A stretch of 64,000 bases of DNA from Dendrophyllia cribrosa (lineage: Eukaryota; Cnidaria; Anthozoa; Scleractinia; Dendrophylliidae). The notes below the pieces were generated by a model. The model made no database searches. It saw only the letters and a program-made list of their open reading frames with translations, and was not told the DNA's origin. The DNA lies in assembly GCA_024195265.1 (NCBI GenBank), contig JAJLRJ010000002.1:20071070-20135069 (forward strand), given 5' to 3'. The translations under genes were made by a program, and so were the position numbers. Numbering within the stretch: the first letter of the stretch is position 1; every line of letters starts with the position of its first letter. This document shows positions 46,501-56,567 of this stretch, one piece after another.

Positions 46501-49500
46501 AGTTGTCAATCAAGTCAGCAACATCTTGCACAATGATTGCAGACATTGTTGTCACCGGACGTTTAAACCTACCTGTCCAGCTTAACCTTTTGCAATTCCT
46601 TCTTTCGTTCTTCAGCAGCATCATCATAACCAAGCATTCGAATCATCTGCCTATATCCTGAACGAAAGTCTCCTGCACTGCTCTGCTGTTTTATCGAACT
46701 TCTGAGAAGCAAAATTAAGCGTTGCTGAATAGCTGGAGAAAGACTCTGTGCGTCTGTTAGTGCTTCCATGATAGGTTCCTGTTTTGTCTTGAGGACCATG
46801 CATTCTACCGACTTCTCCATAGCTTGGCAAAGTGCTTTGTCCTTTTTAAACGCTTCCGTTTCACATAGTGCATCAAAGGCTGTCACAACACCAAGAATCT
46901 TGTCTTTAGGTTTTGTCCTGACTTTAAGGGAGTTGATTCTTAACCAGTGATGGCAAACTTCTTCTTTGTGTTCATATGAAATCTTTGTGTTCCAGTAAGA
47001 GTAAAATGTCTTTTCTTCCAGGAGGTCTGGGAAGATAGAAACTACTTCTTCATACTTGTGCTTCATGACGCATAAAATGAAACAATGAAACTGATCTGAT
47101 GAATACAAACTTGCATCAAGGGCAATGCTCTTCAATCTTTCCACTCGTTCCTTTGGCCAGGTACTTTCTGACTCTATGTGCCTGGTCAATGCCTTGCAGA
47201 ATGGACTTGCTAACTTTTCCTTTAAATCTTCTGGTACCTGACACCAAAACAGTGGTTGAAAAAGATCCGGTTTTCTTGCGCGAGTACACGAAATGAACTT
47301 GCAGTAAGCATCTGAAAACACTTCCACAAGGTTAACCATGAGATTGGGCAGATGGCAAGACATAGATTCATAGACTTTCCAAAGACATTGGACACTTGGA
47401 GAACAACTTATCACATATGCAGAATATCTGGAACAGATGGTAATGTCCTTCACTCTTTTCAGAGAATCCAGCACGAATAGCACATGTTGGTCAAATTGCT
47501 GTTCAGTATATGTTCGTGATGATAATTTGTCCGCTACCTGCAGCACGTAGTTGACATCAAGTAGATTACAGAAATGCTTAATAAATAACAAGCAGCCTGT
47601 AGAAGATCCAACTTTAAAGAGACTTTCTGCTACAACCTTGATAAACTTTACACTGCTATGTGGTAGTGCCGCATAGGAACAACAACCAAAAGGTGACATA
47701 ATAACGTCAGCTGTATTTCGTCCAAGTGAACTGCAGATATCCCCAGCTGACCAGGTATGCACACCATACACAAATTGACCCAGAAGAGAACATACGTACA
47801 CAGTCTGACTGGGAGTGGGGTTGTTGCTCATTGACTCCTCAACCCAGTTCGAAAACAATTTAATGTCCTCCCTGACATAGCTTGGGTGACCAAAGCCTAC
47901 GTGTTTACACGCAATCAGTGACTGTTTGAGATCACCACCACGGCCCAGTGCTCGGAATAACAGCTTGACAAAGAACAGTTGGCCAAAGAAAACACTTCTT
48001 TTCCGGTTGTGGTCATTTGGAAGATGAAAAATGTCAAACTGATCATTCCATCTATGCAGTTGACGAGTGCTTGTCTCTTTCACAGTTTTCTCCTCTTTGT
48101 TTCTAGAAAATGTAATGGTCTTGAAGAACCATGCACCAAATCCTTCTTTGTAGTTTACCAGATACCGATAACGAAAGGTGTTTTCTTCATTAGCATGTAT
48201 GAATACTCGAGGGGACTTCCAGTACTTCCCGTCATCTGAACAGCACTCAAGGTTGATGGTTAGACGGCCATCGAACAGCTGTTTTTCAGCAAGAATCTTC
48301 ACAGACTCAACTTTTTCTTCGACAAACAGATGAAAATAATACCAGCGAAACTAAAAAAAAAGCATCTTTGTTAAAAACTTGATTATTACTTTTCTAGTGC
48401 AGCTGCTAAGATAAAAGCACTAATGGTTGATCATGAGATGGCCACTGAACATTGGCCTTCCTGTGAGCATCCTCACAGACTCAACTTTTTTATCAACATA
48501 CAGATTAAAACTGAAAAAGGCATCTTTATTAAGAACTCAATGATTAATTTAAACCCATCTGAAATTCTGATATAAGCAATGTGGATTATTCTTTACCTTA
48601 TCTAAAAACATAAAACATTAATTCCACTTATTAACAAATGACAGCCCTAATCCCCAGAAGTAGTGATAGTAAAAGGCTTCTAAATATGAAAGTAAAAAGG
48701 GGCCTTACTTTTGGAAGCTTACAGTGGTTAAGTACCTGATCTTTATTATCTGAAGGTTCCTGAGGCCAACTACACTCTTCCTCTGAGTCACTTGAATAAG
48801 GTCCCCCATCCTATGACAATATACAGAGAAAGAGGATGATGTTAACTTATTTGTTCTCAGTACACAAAACCTGTGAGGATCACAGGAGTGTCTTCTTACA
48901 GCATATGGCTCCCCAAGGGGAAAATGAATGAGAAGGACAGAAGGAAGGAACCAGGAACTGTCCACTTAAACAGCAGGTAGCTCCCAATCAAAGGAATCAA
49001 GCAGCATCCAAATACAGCACATGGCCCTTTAACACGGAGCAAGTCTATAACTTGAGTCTGAGGTGTTCAGCATGTCAATCAAACATCACAAAAAAGGCGA
49101 ATGGGCACATTTGATTGGTTCATTGGCAAAGGTCTTATTTCAGCATGTTGAGAGATTCCTGCAAGTTTGATTTGGATAGTTCAATGGCGAGAAATTTTAT
49201 TTGGAGTGCTGGCGATTTAATCGAAGAAGATGGATACAGGAGAGGAATTCAGAACGTTAATTTTATCCGTCGATTTTTACTTCAGAATTTGTTTCTTTGT
49301 TTGTAAATGCACCCATTATTTCGAGTTATGGCCCGATTTACTAAATGAACATAAACAAACTGTACCTCGAAATACGATCTTGAATATGAAAGAAATCATC
49401 TTGAAGATGATTTTGAAGATGAATCATCGACAGAATTTTCGGATAGAAGTTTCTCTCATGTACAGTATACTCTTTTGATTCTGGCAAAAAAAATTTGATC

Positions 49501-52500
49501 ATAATTCCATTTTGGCCTTTTAATCATGCCGACTACAGGTATTTTACAGGTATATCTTGCACTTAGCTTGTTTAATTGTTCATAAATCGATCTCCTGTTC
49601 CAATAAATAAACGAAAGTTCTCTTTCCCCTTCTACTGCCTGACCGTTACGATCAGATCTGATCAGTTAGGAAGCCAACAAAGTGCTTTGAAGAGGGCGAG
49701 TCCTTCCCTTTCATAGGCTCGCTCCGTGTTTAAGGGAGGAATGAGGGAGTTTACACTTACAGAAGATGATCTCTGAGGGGAGGAATGAGGAACTGTCGAC
49801 TTACAGCAGGAGAATCCTGAAGGGAGGAATGAGGGAGTGTTCACTTACAACAGGTGACCCCTGAAGGGAGAAATGAGGGAGTGTCCACTTAAAACAGGTC
49901 ATCCCTGAAGGGAGGAATGAGGGAGTGTCCACTTAAAACAGGTCATCCCTGAAGGGAGGAATGAGGGAGTGTCCACTTACAACAGGTGACCCCTGAAGGG
50001 AGAAATGAGGGAGTGTCCACTTACAACAGGTGACCCCTGAAGGGAGAAATGAGGGAGTGTCCACTTAAAACAGGTCATCCCTGAAGGGAGGAATGAGGGA
50101 GTGTTCACTTACAACAGGTGACCCCTGAAGGGAGGAATGAATGAGTGTATGTGTACACTTACAGTAGCTGACCTCTGAAAGGAGGAATAAGGGAATGTAC
50201 ACTTACAGCAGGTGACCCCTGAAGGGAGGAATGAGGAAATGTTTACTTACAACAGGTGACCACTGAAGGGAGGAATGAAGAAATCTTCACCTACAGCAGG
50301 TGACCCCTGAAAGGAGGAATGAGGGCTGGGGGGAACGAGGGAATGAGGGAATGTACACTTACAACAGGTGACCCCAGAAGGGAGGAATGAGGAGTGTACA
50401 CTTACAGCAGGTGACCCCCTGAAGGAAGGAAGGAATGAGGGAGTGTCACTTACAACAGGTGACCCCTGAAGGGAGGAATGAATGAGTATGTGTACACTTA
50501 CAGTAGCTGACCCCTGAAAGGAGGAATGAGGGAATGTACACTTACAACAGGTGACCCCTGAAGGGAGGAATGAAGAAATCTTCACCTACAGCAGGTGACC
50601 CCTGAAGGGAGGGATGAGGAAATGTTCACTTACAACAGGTGACCTCTGAATGGAGGAACGAGAGAGTGTTCACTTACAACAGCTAACCACGGAAGAGAGG
50701 AATGATGGTATGTTCACGTACAGCAGGTGACAAGGGAGGAATAAGGGAGTGTCCACTTACAATAGGTGACCCCTGAAGGGAGGAATGAGGGAGTGTCCAC
50801 TTACAATAGGTGACCCCTGAAGGGAGGAATAAGGGAGTGTCCACTTACAATAGGTGACCCCTAAAGGGAGGAATAAGGGGGTGTCCACTTACAATAGGTG
50901 ACCCCTGAAGGGAGGAATGAGGGAGTGTTCACTTACCCACAGGCGATCCCCGAAGGGAGCAATGAGGGAGCGTTTACTTACAGCAGGTGACCCTTGAGTG
51001 GAGGAATGAGGGAATGTTCACTTACAGCAGATGACCCCTGAAGGGAGGAATGAGGGGAATTTGACTTACAGCAGATGCCCCTGAGGGCAGGAATAAGTGA
51101 GTGTCCACTTACAATAGGTGACCCCTGAAAGGAGGAATGAGGGCTGGGGGGAATGAGGGAATGAGGGAATGAGGGAATGAGGGAATGTACACTTACAACA
51201 GGTGACCCCAGAAGGGAGGAATGAGGAGTGTACACTTACAGCAGGTGACCCCCTGAAGGAAGGAATGAGGGAGTGCTCACTTACAGCAGGTGACCCCTGA
51301 TGGGAGGAATGAGGGAGTGTCACTTACAACAGGTGACCCCAGAAGGGAGAAACGAGGGAGTGTACACTTACAACAGGTGACCCCAGAAGGGAGGAATGAG
51401 GAGTGCTCACTTACAGCAGGTGACCCCCTGAAGGAAGGAATGAGGGAGTGCTCACTTACAGCAGGTGACCCCTGATGGGAGGAATGAGGGAGTGTCACTT
51501 ACAACAGGTGACCCCAGAAGGGAGAAACGAGGGAGTGTTCACTTGCAGCAGGTGACCCCTGAAGGGAGGAATGAGGGAGTGTTAACTTACCCACAGGCGA
51601 TCCCCGAAGGGAGCAATGAGGGCGTGTTTACTTACAGCAGGTGACCCTTGAGGGGAGGAATGAGGGAATGTTCACTTACAGCAGATGCCCCTGAAGGCAG
51701 AAATAAGTGAGTGTCCACTTACAATAGGCGACCACTGAAGGGAGGAATGAGGGAATGTTCACTTACAGCAGGTGACCCCTGATGGGAGGAATGAGGGAAT
51801 GTTCACTTACAGCAGATGCCCCTGAAGGCAGAAATAAGTGAGTGTCCACTTACAATAGGCGACCACTGAAGGGAAGAATGAGGGAATGTACACTTACAAC
51901 AGGTGACCCCTGAAGGCAGGAATAACGGAATGTTCACGTGCAGCAGGTGACAAGGGAGGAATAAGGGAATGTTCACTTACAATAGGTGACCCCTGAAGGA
52001 AGGAATGGGGGAGTGTTCACTTACAGAAGGTGACCCCTGAAGGGAGAAAAGAGGGAATGTTCACTTACAGCAGATGACCCTAGAAGGAAGCAATGAGGGA
52101 GTGTTCACTTAGAACAGGTGACACCTGAAGGGAGCAATGAGGGAATGTCCACTTACAGCAGGTGACAGCTGAAGGGAGGAATGAGGGAACGTTCACTTAC
52201 AGGAGGTGACCTCTGAAGGAAGAACATGGATTGTATACTTACTTACACTTATACATTCTGAGGGTCTTAATTTGGTGAGGCAATAAATTATGCATATTTT
52301 CCAGGGGTTCCTTAATGGGAGTAAAGCACCAATCGTCTAATTAATGATCTTGTAACCTTTAAAGGGAGAGTTTCACAGTTTGGCGCATGTACAAGCTATG
52401 ACATAATGCACTTAATTTCATTGTTTTGACTAATCTGAAGCAAGTAGTTTACTCTCGCAGGAAGTTTGCTAGTGAAAATGTCACGTTCAGTCAGCTGATT

Positions 52501-53810
52501 GAATGGATGATTTTACATACCCATGTGTGCCATGAAAGCCACCAGAGTGTACAATTAATCCTTCGAGTCGAAGGTTTTATTTAGTGTTGACTTTGTCAGT
52601 GTAATCTGTTGAAATTTTCTGTGAATTTCGGTCATCCTTTGCTTTGTTTGGACTAACTATAGTATGTGATTATTGAAGTAAATGTGAGTGTTTTTTTAAT
52701 CGATAAAATTGGTAAGAAAGCGAATAAAGCATTTTAATCTGTGCACATGCGCTGAACAGTGAAACTATCCCTTTAACCCTATTCGGCCTGGGCTTTTTTT
52801 GAGTTCCTGAGCCTGGGGGGGGGGGGGGGGGGGGGGGGCACATTGTGCCCCCCCCCCCCCCCCCTTGTAACTTCAAGAACATTAAGGCTATGACAATGAA
52901 ACCTAGAGGGCACATAGTACGTCCAAAACTGTCTCCTTTGCGGTCCGCACAATGGAACGATGACATCATATGACGTAGGTATTAGGTAATTAGTTATACG
53001 GCTGCCATCTTGGATCCGCTATCTTGGATTTCTGAATTTTTTTAAAACCTCTTAAAAACCGTCCAAATTGACCCAAAATTAATCAAAACCAATAAATAAA
53101 CGCTAAATGACGTAAAAAATACAAAAGTTATACCAATAAACATTGTTTTTCTTCATTCAAAGGTATAAATATGCAAATTTCCAAAAACATGGCTGTCAAA
53201 ATCTTGTTGCCATGGAAACGTCAAGTCACGTGATCAAAAAATTGTCTGATGGCGTTTGAATGCATATTAAAGAAGTTACGAATGTTTAAAGTTAGCGCGG
53301 GCACTTTGTGCCCCCCCCCCCCCCCCAGGCTGAATAGGGTTAAGGTTGACTTACAAATAATGGTAATTTCTTCTATAAACCATTGACATATAATATAAAT
53401 GGTCTTAAAAATCAACATTACAGTGATTTTCAAAATGCTGTCTTTTTCTGTCAAATGTTAAAGCAGTTGTTCCATGGTATTAAAACCCTCTAAAATGAGC
53501 TTGGCAACATTAATTAAAACAGTAGTTAACATACATTATTATTTTGAGGATCATCTTGCCCTGTAGCAGGTGCTGAGCTTGTAGACGGCTGCATGCATCC
53601 ACCATAGGCTCCAGGACATTTTGAAAGATATCCTTCCATTGTTTCATCAGCAACTTTCTTCCAGTCAGTTAGCTGGTTGCCGAAACAGCTTTGGTTGTCA
53701 GTCGTACTAGTCATAAAACTGCCTGCACCCAATGGGTCATGATCATTGAAGCCTGGGTTAGCTGTGGCACCAGATCCATTTTCATCTCCATAATGTGTAT
53801 CTCCAGACAT
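31286..53810 (-). CDS. RNF213-like giant AAA+ protein, five-exon model with two in-frame TAG codons
   Basis: Model: exons 53810-53535, 48810-48736, 48350-46573, 44740-32188 and 31402-31286. All junctions are GT-AG and the phases agree, giving 14,799 nt (4,932 codons plus stop), close to human RNF213 (about 5,200). RNF213 is a cytosolic AAA+ ATPase and ubiquitin ligase acting on lipid droplets and intracellular pathogens. The order N-arm, degenerate AAA units, AAA3, AAA4, E3-shell, RZ-like region and C-terminal domain is visible. P-loops are PGVGKTE (about 1613), GETGCGKT (about 2005, with FLDEINT near 2056) and GKPGCSKS (about 2331, with LLDEIGLAE near 2403). TAG interrupts codons 2301 and 4460. 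No C3HC4 RING is found; a charged linker spans about 3381-3623. It may be a recent pseudogene, a polymorphic allele, an assembly error or a read-through gene. Divergent paralogy to RNF213 is confident; activity is not. Confidence 0.85.
31403..32187 (-). other. intron 4 of the RNF213-like gene
   Basis: 785 bp, GTGTGT...TTGTCAG. It carries a trinucleotide microsatellite and nothing else recognisable. Confidence 0.55.
31509..31595. repeat. (AAT)n microsatellite, about 28 units
   Basis: Nearly uninterrupted TAA/AAT triplets within intron 4, producing poly-Ile or poly-Leu artefact ORFs on the minus strand. Confidence 0.95.
32188..44740 (-). CDS. RNF213-like exon 4 (12.5 kb): AAA+ core and E3-shell, two in-frame TAGs
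   Basis: Acceptor CAATTTTTATTATTAG|GGGTAAAG; donor CGTCTCAAG|GTGTGT, phase 0. It holds the motor: a P-loop at about 42027-42010, AAA3 Walker A at 40854-40831 with its DE motif near 40700-40670, sensor-like IAACNPYR, and AAA4 Walker A at 39876-39853 with its DE motif near 39660-39631. TAG at 39969-39967 splits LERME from PDGTAKNAALRENVF. TAG at 33492-33490 splits NLIHLLS from SRLVDSLL. Frame is unchanged across both, with no frameshift in 12.5 kb. The linker rich in E, K, D, Q and N lies at about 36725-36000; the atypical zinc finger (CTCG, CPTC, RSTC) is at about 34320-34220. Confidence 0.85.
45207..45280 (-). repeat. tRNA-like sequence (SINE head or tRNA pseudogene)
   Basis: On the minus strand an A-box-like TGGCCTCGTGG (45271-45261) and a B-box GGTTCAATTCC (45222-45212) are spaced as in a tRNA. 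A 7-base loop TTTGCAC gives a UGC (Ala-type) anticodon position. The acceptor strands do not pair and the anticodon and T stems each have a mismatch, so a working tRNA is unlikely. A tRNA-derived SINE promoter fits better. Confidence 0.55.
45725..46160. repeat. foldback element in intron 3, about 140-bp arms
   Basis: AGAAAGTTATTTTCAGAATC (45731) and TAGATGACGTCAACCCGGGA (about 45850) both reappear inverted at about 46018-46157. Arms are about 90 percent alike around a 140-bp loop. TGACGTCA sits at the inner end of each arm. Confidence 0.8.
46573..48350 (-). CDS. RNF213-like exon 3: N-terminal arm
   Basis: Acceptor TTTTTTTTTAG|TTTCGC; donor CTGGACAG|GTAGGT, ending in phase 2. Encodes about 592 residues. 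The first 110 (RWYYFHLFV ... YRYLVNYKEG ... QLHRWNDQFDIFH) resemble the carbohydrate-binding-like (CBM20-type) module and the start of the stalk seen in RNF213 N-arms. The rest is helical, as expected for the stalk. Joining AG to G of exon 4 makes codon AGG and restores frame exactly. Confidence 0.8.
48351..48735 (-). other. intron 2 of the RNF213-like gene, with a decayed copy of the exon 3 edge
   Basis: 385 bp. 48471-48545 repeats the exon 3 boundary at 48296-48390: CACAGACTCAACTTTTT and GGCATCTTTATTAAGAACT against AGCATCTTTGTTAAAAACT. In the same reading frame it gives NLYVDKKVESVRM against HLFVEEKVESVKI, and it keeps a CTTTTTCAG acceptor. Confidence 0.65.
48736..48810 (-). CDS. RNF213-like exon 2 (75 nt)
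   Basis: Acceptor CCTCTTTCTCTGTATATTGTCATAG|GATGG, donor GATCAG|GTACTT. It encodes 25 residues, DGGPYSSDSEEECSWPQEPS..., acidic and Ser-rich, phase 0 at both ends, so it can be included or skipped without changing the frame. It was too short to be detected by ORF length; splice sites and codon flow are the evidence. Confidence 0.6.
49730..52250 (-). repeat. 44-bp minisatellite with periodic splice-site motifs, about 57 units
   Basis: Plus-strand unit: GGTGACCCCTGAAGGGAGGA then ATGAGGGAGTGTCCACTTACAATA; clean units start at 50765 and 50809. On the minus strand, which is the sense of the surrounding gene, each unit reads as a pyrimidine tract ending CCTCCCTTCAG, then a 12-nt block GGGTCACCTGCT (or ...GTT/ATT), then GTAAGTG. 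The 12-nt block codes Gly-Ser-Pro-Ala/Val/Ile in phase 0. Units vary in length by a few bases, and some lose the donor (CTTAAAA instead of CTTACAA). Confidence 0.9.
52773..53343. mobile_element. TTAA-flanked element with G/C runs, copy 2 (571 bp)
   Basis: TTAACCCTATTCGGCCTGGG and CAGGCTGAATAGGGTTAA are the inverted ends. About 22 G (52816-52838) is followed by CACATTGTG and a C-run; the other end has CACTTTGTG and 16 C. It shares GCTATG(G/A)C(C/A)AT, GCCATCTTGGATCCGC and ATGGAAACGTCAA with 10939-12188, so it is the same family in shorter form. Confidence 0.8.
53535..53810 (-). CDS. RNF213-like exon 1 (start codon exon)
   Basis: ATG at 53810-53808 in context GAAAATGT begins MSGDTHYGDENGSG. 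It runs 92 codons of polar, Gly/Asn/Asp-rich sequence with several Cys, and ends ...DPQNNN before the donor AAT|GTATGT (phase 0). No domain is recognised; RNF213 N-termini are disordered and poorly conserved. The frame stays open upstream of this Met, but those residues look like 5'UTR, and a TTAACAG acceptor-like site is 16 bp upstream. Assignment to this gene rests on strand, phase and style. Confidence 0.6.
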
Positions 53811-54847
53811 TTTCAAATTTATTCTGTTAAGTTTCAAAAAGCACATCAAATGATTACAGTACCAAAGTCTCTGGATTACAAATTTTGTATAATCAATGTG
53901 GAGCCTTTCTCTCAAAGTGTACTTGTTGGGTTACACGGGGTTGTCAGAAAAGTTTGAAGTAGATGTCTGACTTTGGAAAGCAACCACATAATTTTTTTTT
54001 AAATGCCAGCTCCTCTAAACAACTGGCAAACAAAGTAGCCAGCGGGCAATATGACATTTAGTAGGAGGTGATTTTCGCTGGCAGCCAGCTCCTTTTGCCA
54101 ACAATGGTTACACAACTTAAGCCCAAGGCAAAATTAGATTCAATGGCTTGAACATTGTTTGCCAAATCAAGCCTGTCAGGTGTTATTGTCTGGTTAACTG
54201 TGTAGTTCTTTTTTATTACATATTTCTGAAAAGAACAGTTGTTGTTGACTGGCATTTCAACAACCTTGGCTGAGAGGTCATCTTTAGAGTCGTGCGACTA
54301 ATTGTATATAATTTTCAGTTGATGGTATTCATATCTCTGGCTGTTGTTGTACCAGCACCCTGACATTTATAACTTTTTAGTTATTTCAGGGTGCTCGTAC
54401 CCTTTAATATATTATTATATTTATATTTAATTAATCCTTGTAATTTATTTATTTAAACATCTCTGGGTACAATAAAGCTTTGTTGTTGTTGCTGTACTCT
54501 GATGACATATTTGGCTGTTAAGACTCAAGTAAGCAATAGGCCGTTATCACATGGCAGCCATGTTGACTCCCCAGAGAACAAAATGCTTTATTTTTGCCTG
54601 CCCAGCCTCGCAGTGAAAAAGTTGAAAACAAGGTTGGGCGGGCAAAAATCTTTTGTTTTCATACAAAATGGCGGGGCGTGATAAAGGCCTATTGGTCAGT
54701 TTCAAACCATGTATTATTAGAGCAATTTTTTTCGGTCTATCGTTAGTCAATTTTGTCAGTGATTGTTCAACAAAGATGAATTTAACAATGTTGAATGAGG
54801 CTGAATTTATTTGGACAATGATCACGAGTCCTTTACCTTAACCTTTA
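53811..54847. other. 5' flank of the RNF213-like gene, no further exon placed
   Basis: Presumed 5'UTR and promoter. 54340-54410 holds a hairpin (GTACCAGCACCCTGA / TCAGGGTGCTCGTAC). 54460-54490 is a non-LTR-like tail, GGTACAATAAAGC(TTTG)TTGTTGTTG. The ORF at 54058-54255 has no motif. Confidence 0.45.
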
Positions 54848-55150
54848 CCTTAACAGCGGAAGCACTTTTCTACGGGTGGCGGGTAGCGGGTAACGGGTGG
54901 CAGGTGAAACAAATTAAAATAAGAAAAAATTATATAATTATGAAAAATTAAAAGTCATTTTAATACAAGTCCTAAATGAATTACATAGTTTTTGTTATTT
55001 ACTACAAAGTGATATTGAGATCATTTTGAATACTTTTTGTAAAGATTGCTTATTGATCTATTGTGGATAATTATTTGTGATATAGCATTGAATTCTGAAC
55101 AAACATTAGGCAGTCAGACTATTAATTGTTCGATGTCGTACGACATGTAC

Positions 55151-55362
55151 AATGCATTAAGTTTCATTAGCCTTGGAGCATCCTTGCGTCTCCACGTTAT
55201 GTTTGAATAGTTGTTTTTTTATCTAAATATATCAAAAAAATATTATTAGATTGAAGTTATTTATTTAGGATTTGATATTTTTGTATTGCAACTTGATATT
55301 TATATTTTCAATCAAGAATGTATTAAGTTTCGTTAGTCTTGGAGCATCCTTGCGTCTCCACG
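55151..55362. repeat. 166-bp-spaced direct repeat inside the MULE-like element
   Basis: AAGTTTCATTAGCCTTGGAG / CATCCTTGCGTCTCCACG at 55151-55196 recurs with few changes at 55317-55362, each followed by T-rich DNA. Confidence 0.75.
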
Positions 55363-55449
55363 TGACATTTTTTGATCTAAATATAGTTTTTTTAATGTAA
55401 ATATATTTTAAAAAGATATCATTTAATTGAAGTTCATTTAGGATTTGTA

Positions 55450-56469
55450 TTAACCCATTCACACCTGAGGATTTTTACGTTTTTGAGTGATTTTCTGCAT
55501 ACACACGCCCCATAGGATTTCGTGACTGCATATTTGGAGTTACCATTGAAAGTGCTGCTGTTCTAAAACACTGAAGGCTCGAGTTTACTGGAAACGTCAT
55601 TGTGACGATCTCATTTTGCTTGCTTGATTTGCAATAAAGGGTCCAATATGAATTATCTACGATTTTTGGTAAGTTCACAGCCATTTTTCATCTTTAGTAG
55701 CTGCCTGGTGAGCATCATTAAGCTTGGAGGTAGTTCAGAGTCCACTTCTCAATGAAGCGAGTTAGTTGTTGTACTTCGTTTGCGAATTTGGCTCGTTGCT
55801 CGTTGAACTGGAAAAAATGGCCGCCTGGAAACGAAGCAGCTTTGGGACTCGACTCTGGATGAATTTCTCGACCTACTGCGGCATATTTTGGAAGTTGCGA
55901 CCACAGGAGAACACAACAAGCGCGAAATTTCGGCGGTGGGTCGGAGTGGCTGTGGACTTAGTATAAATATGAAATGTGTGCGGAAAGAAACGAACGCTGT
56001 CAAAATTCTTGGCCATTTCCCAGCATGCAGTGCGGTGGTGATATTGAAAATTGAGGCAAGGTCAGTATGCGTTAGAACGAGAGGCTAGAGCTCGGCCCGA
56101 GCAACGAATAAGAGCAAAAAAATTCACTGCTAAGCTAGGACTAGGACTGAATTTTGCTGTGAATGTTGATTTTTGGGTTTGCCATGATGATTTGAATAAA
56201 AAAAACTAAAGGCAAAAACGTGATTTTTGTTGTTTTTCTATGACGTTAAAAACGGTAATTTTTGTTATTGTCCAAATTCAAACGCTGATATTCTGCAAAA
56301 ATCGCTGACTTTTTTGTGTTTATTGGGTATCTCAATTTGAAAGACTTTCTAGTCAATGCTCACAACTGCTAGTTAAGGCAATGTTCGCACGATTGAGAAA
56401 GTTACAATTTTTTAAAGCAGTGGAGTCTTGTACGGGCGGTTACGGGCGGTTCAGGTGTCAATGGGTTAA
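55450..56469. mobile_element. TTAA-flanked element nested in the MULE-like element
   Basis: TTAACCCATTCACACCTGA (55450) and TCAGGTGTCAATGGGTTAA (to 56469) are inverted and bounded by TTAA. A plus-strand frame from about 55820 to 56086 (ETKQLWDSTLDEFLDLL ... HNKREISAVG) stays open, but I recognise no family. It may be a remnant of an element-encoded protein. Confidence 0.6.
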
Positions 56470-56567
56470 AATGACTTTTAATTTTTAATTATAATTTTTC
56501 TTATTTTCATTTGTTTCACCCGCCACGCTACCCGCCACCCGTAGAAAAGTGCTGCTGCCTTAACAGC

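Larger units (their letters stand above)
44741..46572 (-). other. intron 3 of the RNF213-like gene
   Basis: 1.83 kb from GTAGGT to TTATTATTAG. It contains a tRNA-like SINE head and a foldback (separate entries). No coding frame. Confidence 0.7.
48811..53534 (-). other. intron 1 of the RNF213-like gene
   Basis: 4.7 kb from AAT|GTATGT to TTGTCATAG. Its contents are a TTAA MITE (52773-53343) and the 44-bp minisatellite (49730-52250), with decayed minisatellite-like units (CTTCTCATTCATTTTCCCC, then GCTGTAAGAAG) near 48895-48975. No other exon is supported. Confidence 0.6.
54848..56567. mobile_element. MULE-like non-autonomous element, 1.7 kb, 10-bp target duplication
   Basis: CCTTAACAGC flanks both ends (54848-54857 and 56558-56567). 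The inverted repeats are about 100 bp: AGCACTTTTCTACGGGTGGC on the left is mirrored by GCCACCCGTAGAAAAGTGCT on the right, and similarity continues to AAAATGACTTTTAATTTTTAA. Long terminal inverted repeats with a 9-11 bp duplication are typical of Mutator-like elements. There is no transposase. Confidence 0.8.

Noticed and set aside
49662..51498. Ser/Pro-rich ORFs on the minus strand of the 44-bp array
   Set aside because: The period is not a multiple of three and frames break often; by-products of the repeat. The splice-motif reading is the more economical one.
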